Assembly: GCA_029338735.1 (NCBI GenBank)
Contig: JAQYAY010000023.1
Coordinates: forward strand, 1 to 64,000
Direction of reading: 5' to 3'
Source of the DNA: Lachnospiraceae bacterium
GTDB lineage: Bacteria > Bacillota > Clostridia > Lachnospirales > Lachnospiraceae
Length of the DNA: 64,000 bases
Made by a program: the position numbers and the translations under genes. Numbering within the stretch: the stretch's first letter is position 1; each line of letters begins with the position of its first letter. Below the pieces are notes generated by a model, which searched no databases, was not told the DNA's origin, and worked only from the letters and a program-made list of their open reading frames with translations. Positions 37,214 to 45,357 of this stretch are shown here, one piece after another.

Positions 37214-38137
37214 TTAAAAAACGAGTACTTTGTGATCAATTTTTTTGCATTTTACATGAAAAACGGAATACATGCTGTGCCTGAGCTCAGAGGCTTCAAG
37301 AGCCCTGCCGGTCTTTTCTAAAATATCAGCTTTGCACATGAGAGCGCGTGCATACAGGTGGGAACCTCCGGTATAGGAAAAGTTGTGGAACAGCAGATCG
37401 AGATGGCGTTCTGCTCTGTACAGGTCAGAATTTTCCACTTCGTACATGCAGAGATTCAGAAGCAGCCCGATCCGGGTATTCCGGCACAGATTCGGGATGT
37501 AACGTTTTTTATTGATGAGAAGCAGAGAAATCAGCATGCTGCGTGCTTTTTCATAATATGCATGGTCACTGCATTCAGAAAAACCAACGGCTATTGCATT
37601 CATTAACAGAAATTCTGCCTGAGTCGGTACGAAGGTGATGTCAGTAGAAGAATGGAAATCTGGCCTGCCAAGCATCAGGAGATCATGGCACATTTCGGAA
37701 AGAACGAGACCATCCATATCGTCATTTGTGATATAGCAGTACACAGTTTCATAGAATCCGAAAAACTGCTTCTCTTCAGGCAGAACGGGCGGGAAATACT
37801 GACTGTAGCTGCACAGATATTCACTCACCTTGTCCCAGTTGTCAAGAAGTGCTTCTTCCCTGATCTGCGCACGGAGTGCGAGACATTCTTCGTTGCCTTT
37901 GGTGAACAGATCGCCATAGTACAGGGATGGCTCGCCGAGCCTGTTCATGAATCCGGAAAATTCAATTTCCGTGGGCACGTCCTCACCGGATTCGATCCTT
38001 GCATATTTTGTCACAGAGCAGATGCCCTTGGCCATTGCCTCCCGCGACAGATGCAGGGTGTTTCTCATATCCCGCAGCATCATGCCTGACGGACCACTGG
38101 CAGCCTGGTACCCGTGGTATGTGTTTCGTTCCTCCAT
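37214..38137 (-). CDS. XRE-type helix-turn-helix regulator with C-terminal helical-repeat domain
   Basis: A 307-residue protein. A short XRE-like helix-turn-helix is at residues 20-55 (LRDMRNTLHLSREAMAKGICSVTKYARIESGEDVP). The rest is alpha-helical and looks like tetratricopeptide repeats, the layout of Rgg/PlcR-type peptide-responsive regulators and of other XRE-TPR proteins. No small peptide gene is visible nearby. The ATG at 38137 has GGAGG 7 nt upstream. It is divergent from veg with a 225-bp gap. The signal and targets are unknown. Confidence 0.75.
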   Translation of the reverse strand: MEERNTYHGYQAASGPSGMMLRDMRNTLHLSREAMAKGICSVTKYARIESGEDVPTEIEFSGFMNRLGEPSLYYGDLFTKGNEECLALRAQIREEALLDNWDKVSEYLCSYSQYFPPVLPEEKQFFGFYETVYCYITNDDMDGLVLSEMCHDLLMLGRPDFHSSTDITFVPTQAEFLLMNAIAVGFSECSDHAYYEKARSMLISLLLINKKRYIPNLCRNTRIGLLLNLCMYEVENSDLYRAERHLDLLFHNFSYTGGSHLYARALMCKADILEKTGRALEASELRHSMYSVFHVKCKKIDHKVLVF

Positions 38138-38270
38138 AATCCATCCTCCGTATAAAAACAAATGGAGCCTGTAGTGATTTTATCATGTATTAATACGACA
38201 ATTGTTCGAGATTGGGGAAAAGTGTTATTTCTAAATTATGTAAAAAATATGTAAAGTATACAAAACTATT

Positions 38271-38299
38271 TTGACATATTCTGCGAAAGGTGATATACT
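38271..38299 (+). promoter_or_regulatory. veg promoter
   Basis: TTGACA (38271-38276) and TATACT (38294-38299) are 17 bp apart, giving a strong promoter. The 200-bp gap to the divergent regulator gene also holds a GTATTAATAC palindrome (38189-38198). Confidence 0.85.
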
Positions 38300-38316
38300 A
38301 CATCTTGTATTTGTTG

Positions 38317-38340
38317 CTATATCGGAAAGACGCGATATAG
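38317..38340 (+). promoter_or_regulatory. perfect hairpin in the veg leader
   Basis: CTATATCG and CGATATAG form a perfect 8-bp inverted repeat with the loop GAAAGACG, within the expected 5' leader and 22 bp before the start codon. It could stabilise the mRNA or be an operator. Confidence 0.5.
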
Positions 38341-38362
38341 TAGACTGGAGGAAGATCAATAA

Positions 38363-38605
38363 ATGGAACAGGCTGAATACAATAAAGTACGCTATTCAAT
38401 CAAGCAGCACTGTGGCAATAAGGTCATGATACAGCTTGACAGAGGCCGCAACAAGGTTGATATCCAGGAGGGTATCATCAAAGAGGCTTATCCAAGTGTA
38501 TTTACCGTTCTGGTATCAGATGATGACGAGGATCATCCGGACCAGCTGCTGTCCTTCAGCTATAAGGACGTTATCACAAAAGAGATTCGAATGAAGCTCT
38601 GCTGA
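38363..38605 (+). CDS. veg: Veg family protein
   Basis: An 80-residue Veg protein (DUF1021). The pattern HCGNKVMIQLDRGRNKV, QEGIIKEAYPSVFTVLV and LSFSYKDVITKEI matches the Bacillus subtilis Veg protein, which is abundant and stimulates biofilm genes there. It has a strong promoter and its own terminator, so it is a single-gene unit. GGAGG lies 9-10 nt before the ATG. Confidence 0.9.
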   Translation: MEQAEYNKVRYSIKQHCGNKVMIQLDRGRNKVDIQEGIIKEAYPSVFTVLVSDDDEDHPDQLLSFSYKDVITKEIRMKLC

Positions 38606-38636
38606 TATGATTTATACAACTGAATATAGATTTTTC

Positions 38637-38662
38637 AGAGGGCTTTAATGCCCTCTATTTTT
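38637..38662 (+). terminator. terminator of veg
   Basis: AGAGGGC and GCCCTCT form a perfect 7-bp stem with a 6-nt loop, followed by ATTTTT. Confidence 0.9.
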
Positions 38663-38703
38663 GTGCTATAATTGACAAAAATAGGTTTTTGACAGAGGTA
38701 TTA

Positions 38704-39864
38704 ATGAAAAGATTTATCGCGTTTGTTTTAGCATCAGTGATGCTTGTCACAAGTCCACAGGTGACTGCCAATGCGTCTAATATCAACAGCAGGATAAAGA
38801 AGCTGCAGAAGCAGGGCGCTGCAAAACAGGCAGAAGTGGATGATCTCAGATCACGTCTTTCCAATATCATTTCACAGATTGATGCTCTGGAGGAGGATAT
38901 CAAGAACAATTCCCAGGACATCGAGGACACGAAGGAAGACCTGAGTGACGCCAAAAAGGCTGAGAAAAAGCAGTACAATTCCATGAAGTCACGTATCAGA
39001 TATTTTTACGAGAATGATACGGACAATAATGTATTAAATATTCTGGTCGGATCCAAGAGTCTGACTGACTTCATCAACAAGGTCCAGTATATGAATGCTG
39101 TCTACAGCTATGACAGGGATCTGCTCGATTCATATGAGGCCACAAGAGTCGAGATTCAGGGAATGGAAGATGACCTCGAAGATCAACAGAAAGAACTCAG
39201 GAAAGAAAAGAATACCCTCAAGAGTCAGAAAAAGAATCTGAAATCGCTGATCAGTTCCAAGAAAGATGAGGTCTCCGATATCAATGCTCTCGTTGAAAAA
39301 GCAAAGGCGCAGGCCAGAAAAGAAGCCGAGCAGCGAAGGAAGAGACTCGAAGAGCAGCGCAGACAGAGAAATCTGGCCAAGGCAGCTGCAGCAGCAAGAC
39401 AGGAAAGAGCCGAGCAGCAGGCAGCAGCGAACAGGAGCCCAGGCGGCAGCGGGGGCAATAGCGGTGGATCAAGCCCGTATTCGCAGGATGCAGATCCTTC
39501 ACCGGCTACAAATGTGAGCGGTTCAGCAGTAGTAGGCTACGCAATGCAGTTTGTCGGCAATCCATATGTATGGGGCGGCAATTCCCTGACGAACGGATGC
39601 GACTGCTCAGGATTCGTGGTTCAGGTATACAGGCATTTCGGAATAGATCTCTCAGGATCGAGGAATTCAGCGGCACTCAGGTCTGTAGGTCAGGCAGTGA
39701 GTCCTGACAATATACAGGCAGGAGACATAGTCTGCTATCCGGGACATGTGGCAATATACTCAGGTGACGGAATGATCGTAGAGGCTCAGAGCTCAAGGAC
39801 AGGAATCACCCACAACCGTTCATGGAATCACGGAACGGTACTTGCAATAAGAAGAGTGATATGA
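38704..39864 (+). CDS. secreted NlpC/P60 peptidoglycan hydrolase with coiled-coil domain
   Basis: A 386-residue secreted protein. A signal peptide (MKRFIAFVLASVMLVTSPQVTANA) is followed by a long coiled coil (about residues 28-240), a Gly/Ser/Pro-rich linker and an NlpC/P60 domain (about 270-386). The catalytic cysteine is in GCDCSGFVVQVYRHFG, the histidine in CYPGHVAIYSGDG. This is the layout of PcsB/CwlO-type endopeptidases driven by FtsEX. Such enzymes cut peptide cross-links during growth or division. Its stop overlaps the start of the next gene by 4 bp. Confidence 0.92.
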   Translation: MKRFIAFVLASVMLVTSPQVTANASNINSRIKKLQKQGAAKQAEVDDLRSRLSNIISQIDALEEDIKNNSQDIEDTKEDLSDAKKAEKKQYNSMKSRIRYFYENDTDNNVLNILVGSKSLTDFINKVQYMNAVYSYDRDLLDSYEATRVEIQGMEDDLEDQQKELRKEKNTLKSQKKNLKSLISSKKDEVSDINALVEKAKAQARKEAEQRRKRLEEQRRQRNLAKAAAAARQERAEQQAAANRSPGGSGGNSGGSSPYSQDADPSPATNVSGSAVVGYAMQFVGNPYVWGGNSLTNGCDCSGFVVQVYRHFGIDLSGSRNSAALRSVGQAVSPDNIQAGDIVCYPGHVAIYSGDGMIVEAQSSRTGITHNRSWNHGTVLAIRRVI

Positions 39865-40610
39865 CAGACAGGGTAAAGAGCCGGCTGGCGAGATTCCGGG
39901 CAAAAGCAAAGAAAGCCCTTATCTGTATACTTGTTGCAGCAGGCATCACAGCATTGCTTGCGCTGGGACTGTACCAGGGCATTACCAGAGGCAGGGCTTT
40001 TATTTACACTGATCATCTGGATGACACCGCTGTTACAATAGATGGGGAAAAGCTGACATTCAGGGACGTGGCCTTTTATGTGGTATACGAAGAGAACCAG
40101 GTCCAGAAGGCAGCTCTTATCTATAATCAGGAGAAGCCATGGGACTACTGGAATTCGCACGTCAATGGCATCTTCATCATCTCCGAGGCCAGAAAAGTGT
40201 CAATGGAGATGGCCATTCACGACAGGATTCTGCTGCGGATGGCACAGGAAAAGGGCGTAGCTCTTTCCACAGATGAAAAGGACGGACTGGAGGAGCGGAT
40301 CACAGATTTTTATGAAGACCTCTATGATGACCAGAAGGACAACCTTCCGGTCTCTTATGATGTCCTGAGCCGGACAATGTCAGACATAGCTGTATCGGAA
40401 AAGTATCAGAGAATTCTTGCTGAAGACCATGATGATACATTTGCGAGCTACGGTTATGATGGCAGGGCATATCTGAAGCTTAAGGAAAAGCATAAGATAA
40501 AGATCAGTGATTCATGGAACCGGATACGGATGGGACGGATAACTCTCAGGAATCAGCCGGACTATTCTGCATCAAAACATACAGAGTATTATAGGAAGAC
40601 AGACAAATGA
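39861..40610 (+). CDS. membrane-anchored SurA-N-like protein of unknown function
   Basis: A 249-residue protein with a basic N-terminus, one transmembrane helix (about residues 17-37, ALICILVAAGITALLALGL) and an extracytoplasmic domain. The domain resembles the helical SurA_N/PrsA N-terminal fold: AVTIDGEKLTFRDVAFYVVYEE, then long helices including ARKVSMEMAIHDRILLRMAQEKGVALS. No peptidyl-prolyl isomerase domain is visible. It may be a chaperone for secreted proteins such as the upstream hydrolase. It overlaps both neighbours by 4 bp, so it is tightly coupled to them. The family identification is tentative. Confidence 0.75.
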   Translation: MTDRVKSRLARFRAKAKKALICILVAAGITALLALGLYQGITRGRAFIYTDHLDDTAVTIDGEKLTFRDVAFYVVYEENQVQKAALIYNQEKPWDYWNSHVNGIFIISEARKVSMEMAIHDRILLRMAQEKGVALSTDEKDGLEERITDFYEDLYDDQKDNLPVSYDVLSRTMSDIAVSEKYQRILAEDHDDTFASYGYDGRAYLKLKEKHKIKISDSWNRIRMGRITLRNQPDYSASKHTEYYRKTDK

Positions 40611-41521
40611 ACGCATTAGGACTAGGTCAGGCATCAAAACAGAAAAAAATCACTAAAATTGGCAGGAACGATCCATGCTGGTGTGGCAGCGGCAAAAAAT
40701 ACAAGCAGTGCCACGAGGCATTTGACAGGAAGATCGAGCGGATCAGACTCGAGGGACACGAAGTCCCAGACAGGACAATGATCAAGACTCCGGAGCAGAT
40801 CGAGAAGATAAAAAAGAGTGCCGTCATCAATATGGCCTGCCTCGATGAAGTGGCAAAGCAGATTCATGAAGGCATGACCACACTCGAGATTGATAATATC
40901 ATAAATGAAGTGACCTACGGTATGGGAGGCATCCCGGCACCGCTTAACTACGAGGGATTCCCGAAGAGTGTATGTACTTCAATAAATGATCAGGTATGTC
41001 ACGGAATCCCGTCGGATGATGTGGTACTTCAGGATGGAGACATCATCAATGTAGACTGTTCAACAATTCTTGACGGTTATTACTCAGACTCATCGAGAAT
41101 GTATATGATAGGCAATGTCTCCGAGGAAAAGAAGAGACTCGTGGAAGTCACGAAAGAGTGCTGTGACCTCGGTCTGGCACAGGTGAAGCCTTGGGGATTC
41201 CTGGGTGATATGGCAGAGGCTGTGCATACTCATGCAGAGGAGAATGGCTACAGTGTCGTAAGAGAGATCGGCGGACATGGCTGTGGAATAGAATTCCACG
41301 AGGAGCCATGGGTAGGATATCTGTCAAACCGTGGCGAGGATATGCTGATGGTTCCTGGTATGTGCTTCACAATTGAGCCAATGGTAAATATGGGATCAGC
41401 AGATATCTACACAGACAAGGAAAATAACTGGGAAGTCTACACTCTTGACGGTATGCCATCGGCTCAGTGGGAATATCAGGTCCTTGTGACAGAAGACGGA
41501 TATGAGGTCATCTCTCATTGA
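40607..41521 (+). CDS. map: type I methionine aminopeptidase with N-terminal SEC-C motif
   Basis: A 304-residue enzyme that removes the initiator methionine. The N-terminus carries a SEC-C zinc motif (GRNDPCWCGSGKKYKQCH, residues 19-36), also found at the end of SecA and able to bind zinc and ribosomes. The catalytic domain keeps the metal ligands: NVDCSTILDGYYSDSSRM (two Asp), GHGCGIEFHEEP (His) and TIEPMV, plus WEYQVLVTEDG. SEC-C-bearing MetAPs are known in Clostridia. It overlaps the preceding gene by 4 bp. Confidence 0.95.
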   Translation: MNALGLGQASKQKKITKIGRNDPCWCGSGKKYKQCHEAFDRKIERIRLEGHEVPDRTMIKTPEQIEKIKKSAVINMACLDEVAKQIHEGMTTLEIDNIINEVTYGMGGIPAPLNYEGFPKSVCTSINDQVCHGIPSDDVVLQDGDIINVDCSTILDGYYSDSSRMYMIGNVSEEKKRLVEVTKECCDLGLAQVKPWGFLGDMAEAVHTHAEENGYSVVREIGGHGCGIEFHEEPWVGYLSNRGEDMLMVPGMCFTIEPMVNMGSADIYTDKENNWEVYTLDGMPSAQWEYQVLVTEDGYEVISH

Positions 41522-41668
41522 CGGGCTGATTCGAGAAAATAGAAGCGCAGATCTAGATAATGTAAAGACAGGATCAATGCGACTAGATATTGATCCAGAG
41601 GCTGTATGTAAAGTGAATTGTGTGTAGCACGGTGAATATTCAGACTTTATATTTTTTTAAAAAAGTGC
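41522..41668. other. intergenic DNA after map
   Basis: No gene is apparent. GGATCAAT and ATTGATCC (41571-41578 and 41589-41596) form a perfect 8-bp hairpin with a 10-nt loop but without a T-run. An AT-only stretch lies at 41648-41665. I see no clear intrinsic terminator for the NlpC-map operon before the one at 41779. Confidence 0.5.
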
Positions 41669-41820
41669 TTGTAATCTTTACCTGAGTATAGTATATTGTG
41701 TTAGAAACAGCTAACGTTAGTAAGGACTAACATAGTTGCCTCCACTACATACTTTTCATACATACTTTTCCAGTTAATCCGGCCACTCGTGGTCGGGTTT
41801 TCTGGTTTATAAGAGAATTT
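41669..41820 (+). promoter_or_regulatory. mfd promoter and structured leader with intrinsic terminator
   Basis: TTGTAA (41669-41674) and TATATT (41692-41697) with 17-bp spacing form a promoter. The transcript would start near 41704. The leader then holds two tandem GTTAG/CTAAC hairpins between 41700 and 41732, a repeated CATACTTTTC (41751-41770), and an intrinsic terminator: CCGGCCAC and GTGGTCGG with a 2-nt loop, then GTTTTC (41779-41802). The terminator is only 18 bp before the mfd start codon, where no good ribosome-binding site is seen. It may be an attenuator or a terminator of a short RNA. Confidence 0.6.
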
Positions 41821-44800
41821 ATGAGATCATTTAATTCCCCGCTATACGAATTAGGCGAAATTCAGGAACTCAGAGAAAAATTAAATAAAGGCGGAATGTA
41901 CGAACTGTCCGGTATCCTGGATCAGGCAAAGGCGCAGACAGTCGAGGCCCTCGGGTGGGATATTCCGTGGAAGCTCATTATTTTCGATGGAGAAAAAAAG
42001 GCCCTTGAGTTTGTGGATGAGTACAGGCATGTGGATGAGAATACCGAGTATTTTCCAGCAAAGGATGTGCTGTTTTATCAGTCGGATGTCAGGGGGAATA
42101 CTCTGACCCGCGAGAGAATGAAGGCCTTCCGTGCGCTGTCAGAGAATGATCATATGACGATCGCCACGACGGTGGATGCCATCATGAATATTCTGCCTCC
42201 ACTTGAGGAACTCGCAGATGCTGTAATAGAGCTGCACCCGGGAGATGAGATGGATCCGTCAGAGCTTTTGAAGAGACTGGTGGCACTGGGATATGAGTCT
42301 GTATCACAGGTGGATGAGCCAGGACAGTTTGCATCACGAGGCGGGATCATTGATGTCTTTTCCCTGACAGAAGATACTCCGGTGAGGATAGAGTTCTGGG
42401 ATAAGGAGATAGATACGATCAGGACCTTCGATATCGGGAGCCAGAAATCCGATGAAAACGTAGACTATGCCAGGATTGATCCAGCAATGGAATTCGTGCT
42501 GACAGAGGATAAAAAGGCAGCAGGCCTTGAGAAGCTGAAGAAAGAGTATGAGAAGAGGCACAAGGCGCTTCGAGATGCCATGAAGACTGAAGAGGCATTC
42601 CGCCTGAAGACAGTCTATGAGGAGTTCAGGGATCTTTCCATGTCAGGGGATTATTCTCAGGCAGACGGATTCCAGATGTATTTCGAAGATGAGCAGGCGG
42701 GGCTCCTGGACTATATTCCAGATAACGGATTTATTTTCATAGATGAGCCGGCAAGAATCATCGAGCAGGCACAGACTATCGAAAAAGAAGTCAGTGAGAG
42801 CATGCTGAGGCGTGTTGACAGCGGTTCGGCACTCCCCTCCCAGCAGCATATCCTGTTCGGCTCGCATGAAGTAATCGGTAAACTGGCAAACCGGACAGGT
42901 GTAATGCTTGCACAGATTGCCGGAAATACCGGCTCGATGAAGTCCAATGACGAGTACTATGTCCATCAGGTCTCTGTTACGAGCTACCAGAACTCCGTAG
43001 AACTGCTTGAAAAAGAGATAGAATCCTATCAGAAGAAAAAGTTCCGCATCTGCATAGTCACATCTTCCGAGACCAGAGGCAGGAAGATGACCCAGGACCT
43101 GATAGCAGAGGGTCTGAATGTCTTTTACTCCGAGCAGGATGAGACCGATATTCTGCCGGGCCAGGTAATGGTGAAAAAAGGATTCATCAGGAGAGGCTAT
43201 GAATTCCCTGATATCGGTTTTGTATACATTACCGAAGGGGATATCTTCGGTACAGCGGTAAAGAAGAAAAAGAAGAAGAAAAAACACAGGACTGGGCAGG
43301 CTATTCAGAGCTTCGGAGAGCTCTCGCCGGGCGATTATGTGGTTCATGAGAATCACGGTCTCGGAATCTACGAAGGGATCAAGAAGATTGAAGTAGACAA
43401 TGTGGTAAAGGATTTCCTCAAGATCTCGTATGCCGGTGGGGCCAATCTGTATGTGCCGGTCACGAATCTCGATGTCCTGTCCAAGTATGGCAGCGTCGGA
43501 GACCGCAAACCGAAGCTCAATTCCCTGAGTGATGGCGCCTGGGCAAAGACCAAGTCGCGGGTCAAGTCGGCGGTCGGAGTAGTGGCAAAGGAGCTTGTGA
43601 ATCTCTATGCCTTAAGACAGCAGAATACAGGCTATGTCTATGGCCCGGATACAGTATGGCAGAAGGAATTCGAGGATTCTTTTCCATATGAAGAGACCGA
43701 CAGTCAGATGCAGGCAATTGATGACATCAAGGCAGATATGGAGAGCCCGAAGATCATGGACCGCCTGATCTGCGGTGATGTAGGATTCGGCAAGACTGAG
43801 ATAGCCATGCGGGCTGCATTCAAGGCGGTTCAGGAGAACAAGCAGGTGGCATATCTGGTACCTACGACGATCCTATGCCAGCAGCATTATAATAATTTTA
43901 AGGAGAGAATGAAAAACTACCCTGTAAATATCGAGATGCTGAGCCGTTTCAGGACTGCTGCCCAGAACAAAGAGACGATCCAGCGACTGAAAGAAGGCAG
44001 GGTAGACATCGTAATAGGAACTCACAGACTGCTGTCGAAGGACGTGGGATTCAAGGATCTGGGGCTTCTGATCATAGATGAGGAGCAGAGATTCGGCGTA
44101 GCTCACAAGGAAAAGATAAAGGAAATGAAGAAAAACGTCGATGTGATGTCTCTTTCTGCAACTCCTATACCGCGAACCCTTCATATGAGCATGTCTGGAA
44201 TCCGCGATATGAGCCTGCTTGTGGATGCGCCAACGGACAGGGTGCCGATCCAGACGTTTGTCTTCGAGCAGAACGATGAAATGGTGCGAGAGGCCATTGA
44301 GCGTGAGCTCGCAAGAGGAGGACAGGTATACTATGTGATCAATAAGGTCCGCCAGATTGCAGATGTGGCTGCGAGGATCCAGGCGCTTGTACCTGATGCG
44401 ACGGTTGAATATGCACATGGACAGATGCCGAAGACAAGACTCGAAGAGATAATGACGGACTTTGTGAACCGTGACATAGATGTGCTTGTGGCCACGACCA
44501 TAATAGAAATAGGACTTGATATCAGCAATGTCAATACCATCATCATCCATGATGCTGATCAGCTGGGTCTGTCACAGCTGTACCAGCTCCGTGGCCGTGT
44601 TGGGAGAAGCTCAAGGACAGCGTATGCTTTTCTCATGTACAGGCGTGACAAGATGCTGAAAGAAGTGGCAGAGAAGCGTCTTGCGGCCATTAAGGAATTT
44701 ACGGATCTCGGAAGCGGATTCAAGATAGCAATGAGGGATCTTGAGATCCGTGGCGCCGGCAATCTGCTCGGCGAAGAGCAGTCCGGCCACATGGCATCGG

Positions 44801-45339
44801 TCGGATATGAGCTGTACTGCAAGCTGCTGAATACAGCAGTCGCAAGGGAGAAGGGTATTCCGACCGGTGATGACGAATTCGAGACGAATGTGGATATTAC
44901 GCTGGATGCCTACATTCCTTCATCGTACATCAGGGACGATGAGACGAGGCTTGATATGTATAAGCGTATCAGCTCAATTGAGACTGAAGAAGAAAAGCAG
45001 GATCTGCTTGATGAGCTGATAGACAGATTCGGAGAGCCGGGCAAGCCTGTGACCAATCTGCTTGATGTGGCTCTGCTGCGCACTTCGGCTCACCGGGCAT
45101 ATATCACGAAGATCAGGCAGACTGACAGCAAAGTAACTCTGTCATTCTGGAAAAAGGCGAGAATAGACGGAGCGAGAATTCCGGAGGTGGCAGAGGAATT
45201 CAGCCCGTATCTCACCTTTATACCGTCGCAGCTCGTTCTGGTATTAGATATGGCTTATAATAATAATTTTAAAAGGAGGGAATTTATATCGTATCTGATA
45301 CGGATTTGTGATAAACTGAATACGATAACCTTTGCTTGA
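41821..45339 (+). CDS. mfd: transcription-repair coupling factor Mfd
   Basis: A 1172-residue Mfd, the translocase that removes stalled RNA polymerase and recruits UvrA. The N-terminal UvrB-like domains contain GQFASRGGIIDVF. The RNA polymerase-interacting domain (LSPGDYVVHENHGLGIYEGIKKI) is preceded by an unusual lysine-only run of about eight residues. The RecG-like motor has Walker A CGDVGFGKTEIAMRAAF, IIDEEQRFGV, SATPIPRTLHMS and the QLRGRVGRS motif. The C-terminal TRCF domain follows. Length is normal. AAGAGA before the ATG is a weak ribosome-binding site. Confidence 0.97.
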   Translation: MRSFNSPLYELGEIQELREKLNKGGMYELSGILDQAKAQTVEALGWDIPWKLIIFDGEKKALEFVDEYRHVDENTEYFPAKDVLFYQSDVRGNTLTRERMKAFRALSENDHMTIATTVDAIMNILPPLEELADAVIELHPGDEMDPSELLKRLVALGYESVSQVDEPGQFASRGGIIDVFSLTEDTPVRIEFWDKEIDTIRTFDIGSQKSDENVDYARIDPAMEFVLTEDKKAAGLEKLKKEYEKRHKALRDAMKTEEAFRLKTVYEEFRDLSMSGDYSQADGFQMYFEDEQAGLLDYIPDNGFIFIDEPARIIEQAQTIEKEVSESMLRRVDSGSALPSQQHILFGSHEVIGKLANRTGVMLAQIAGNTGSMKSNDEYYVHQVSVTSYQNSVELLEKEIESYQKKKFRICIVTSSETRGRKMTQDLIAEGLNVFYSEQDETDILPGQVMVKKGFIRRGYEFPDIGFVYITEGDIFGTAVKKKKKKKKHRTGQAIQSFGELSPGDYVVHENHGLGIYEGIKKIEVDNVVKDFLKISYAGGANLYVPVTNLDVLSKYGSVGDRKPKLNSLSDGAWAKTKSRVKSAVGVVAKELVNLYALRQQNTGYVYGPDTVWQKEFEDSFPYEETDSQMQAIDDIKADMESPKIMDRLICGDVGFGKTEIAMRAAFKAVQENKQVAYLVPTTILCQQHYNNFKERMKNYPVNIEMLSRFRTAAQNKETIQRLKEGRVDIVIGTHRLLSKDVGFKDLGLLIIDEEQRFGVAHKEKIKEMKKNVDVMSLSATPIPRTLHMSMSGIRDMSLLVDAPTDRVPIQTFVFEQNDEMVREAIERELARGGQVYYVINKVRQIADVAARIQALVPDATVEYAHGQMPKTRLEEIMTDFVNRDIDVLVATTIIEIGLDISNVNTIIIHDADQLGLSQLYQLRGRVGRSSRTAYAFLMYRRDKMLKEVAEKRLAAIKEFTDLGSGFKIAMRDLEIRGAGNLLGEEQSGHMASVGYELYCKLLNTAVAREKGIPTGDDEFETNVDITLDAYIPSSYIRDDETRLDMYKRISSIETEEEKQDLLDELIDRFGEPGKPVTNLLDVALLRTSAHRAYITKIRQTDSKVTLSFWKKARIDGARIPEVAEEFSPYLTFIPSQLVLVLDMAYNNNFKRREFISYLIRICDKLNTITFA

Positions 45340-45357
45340 GACACCGGGGTGACTTTT

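Noticed and set aside
42643..43356. Open frame of 237 codons antisense to mfd, and a similar one at 43873-44550
   Set aside because: Both lie fully within mfd, are composed of antisense codons and show no recognisable motifs.
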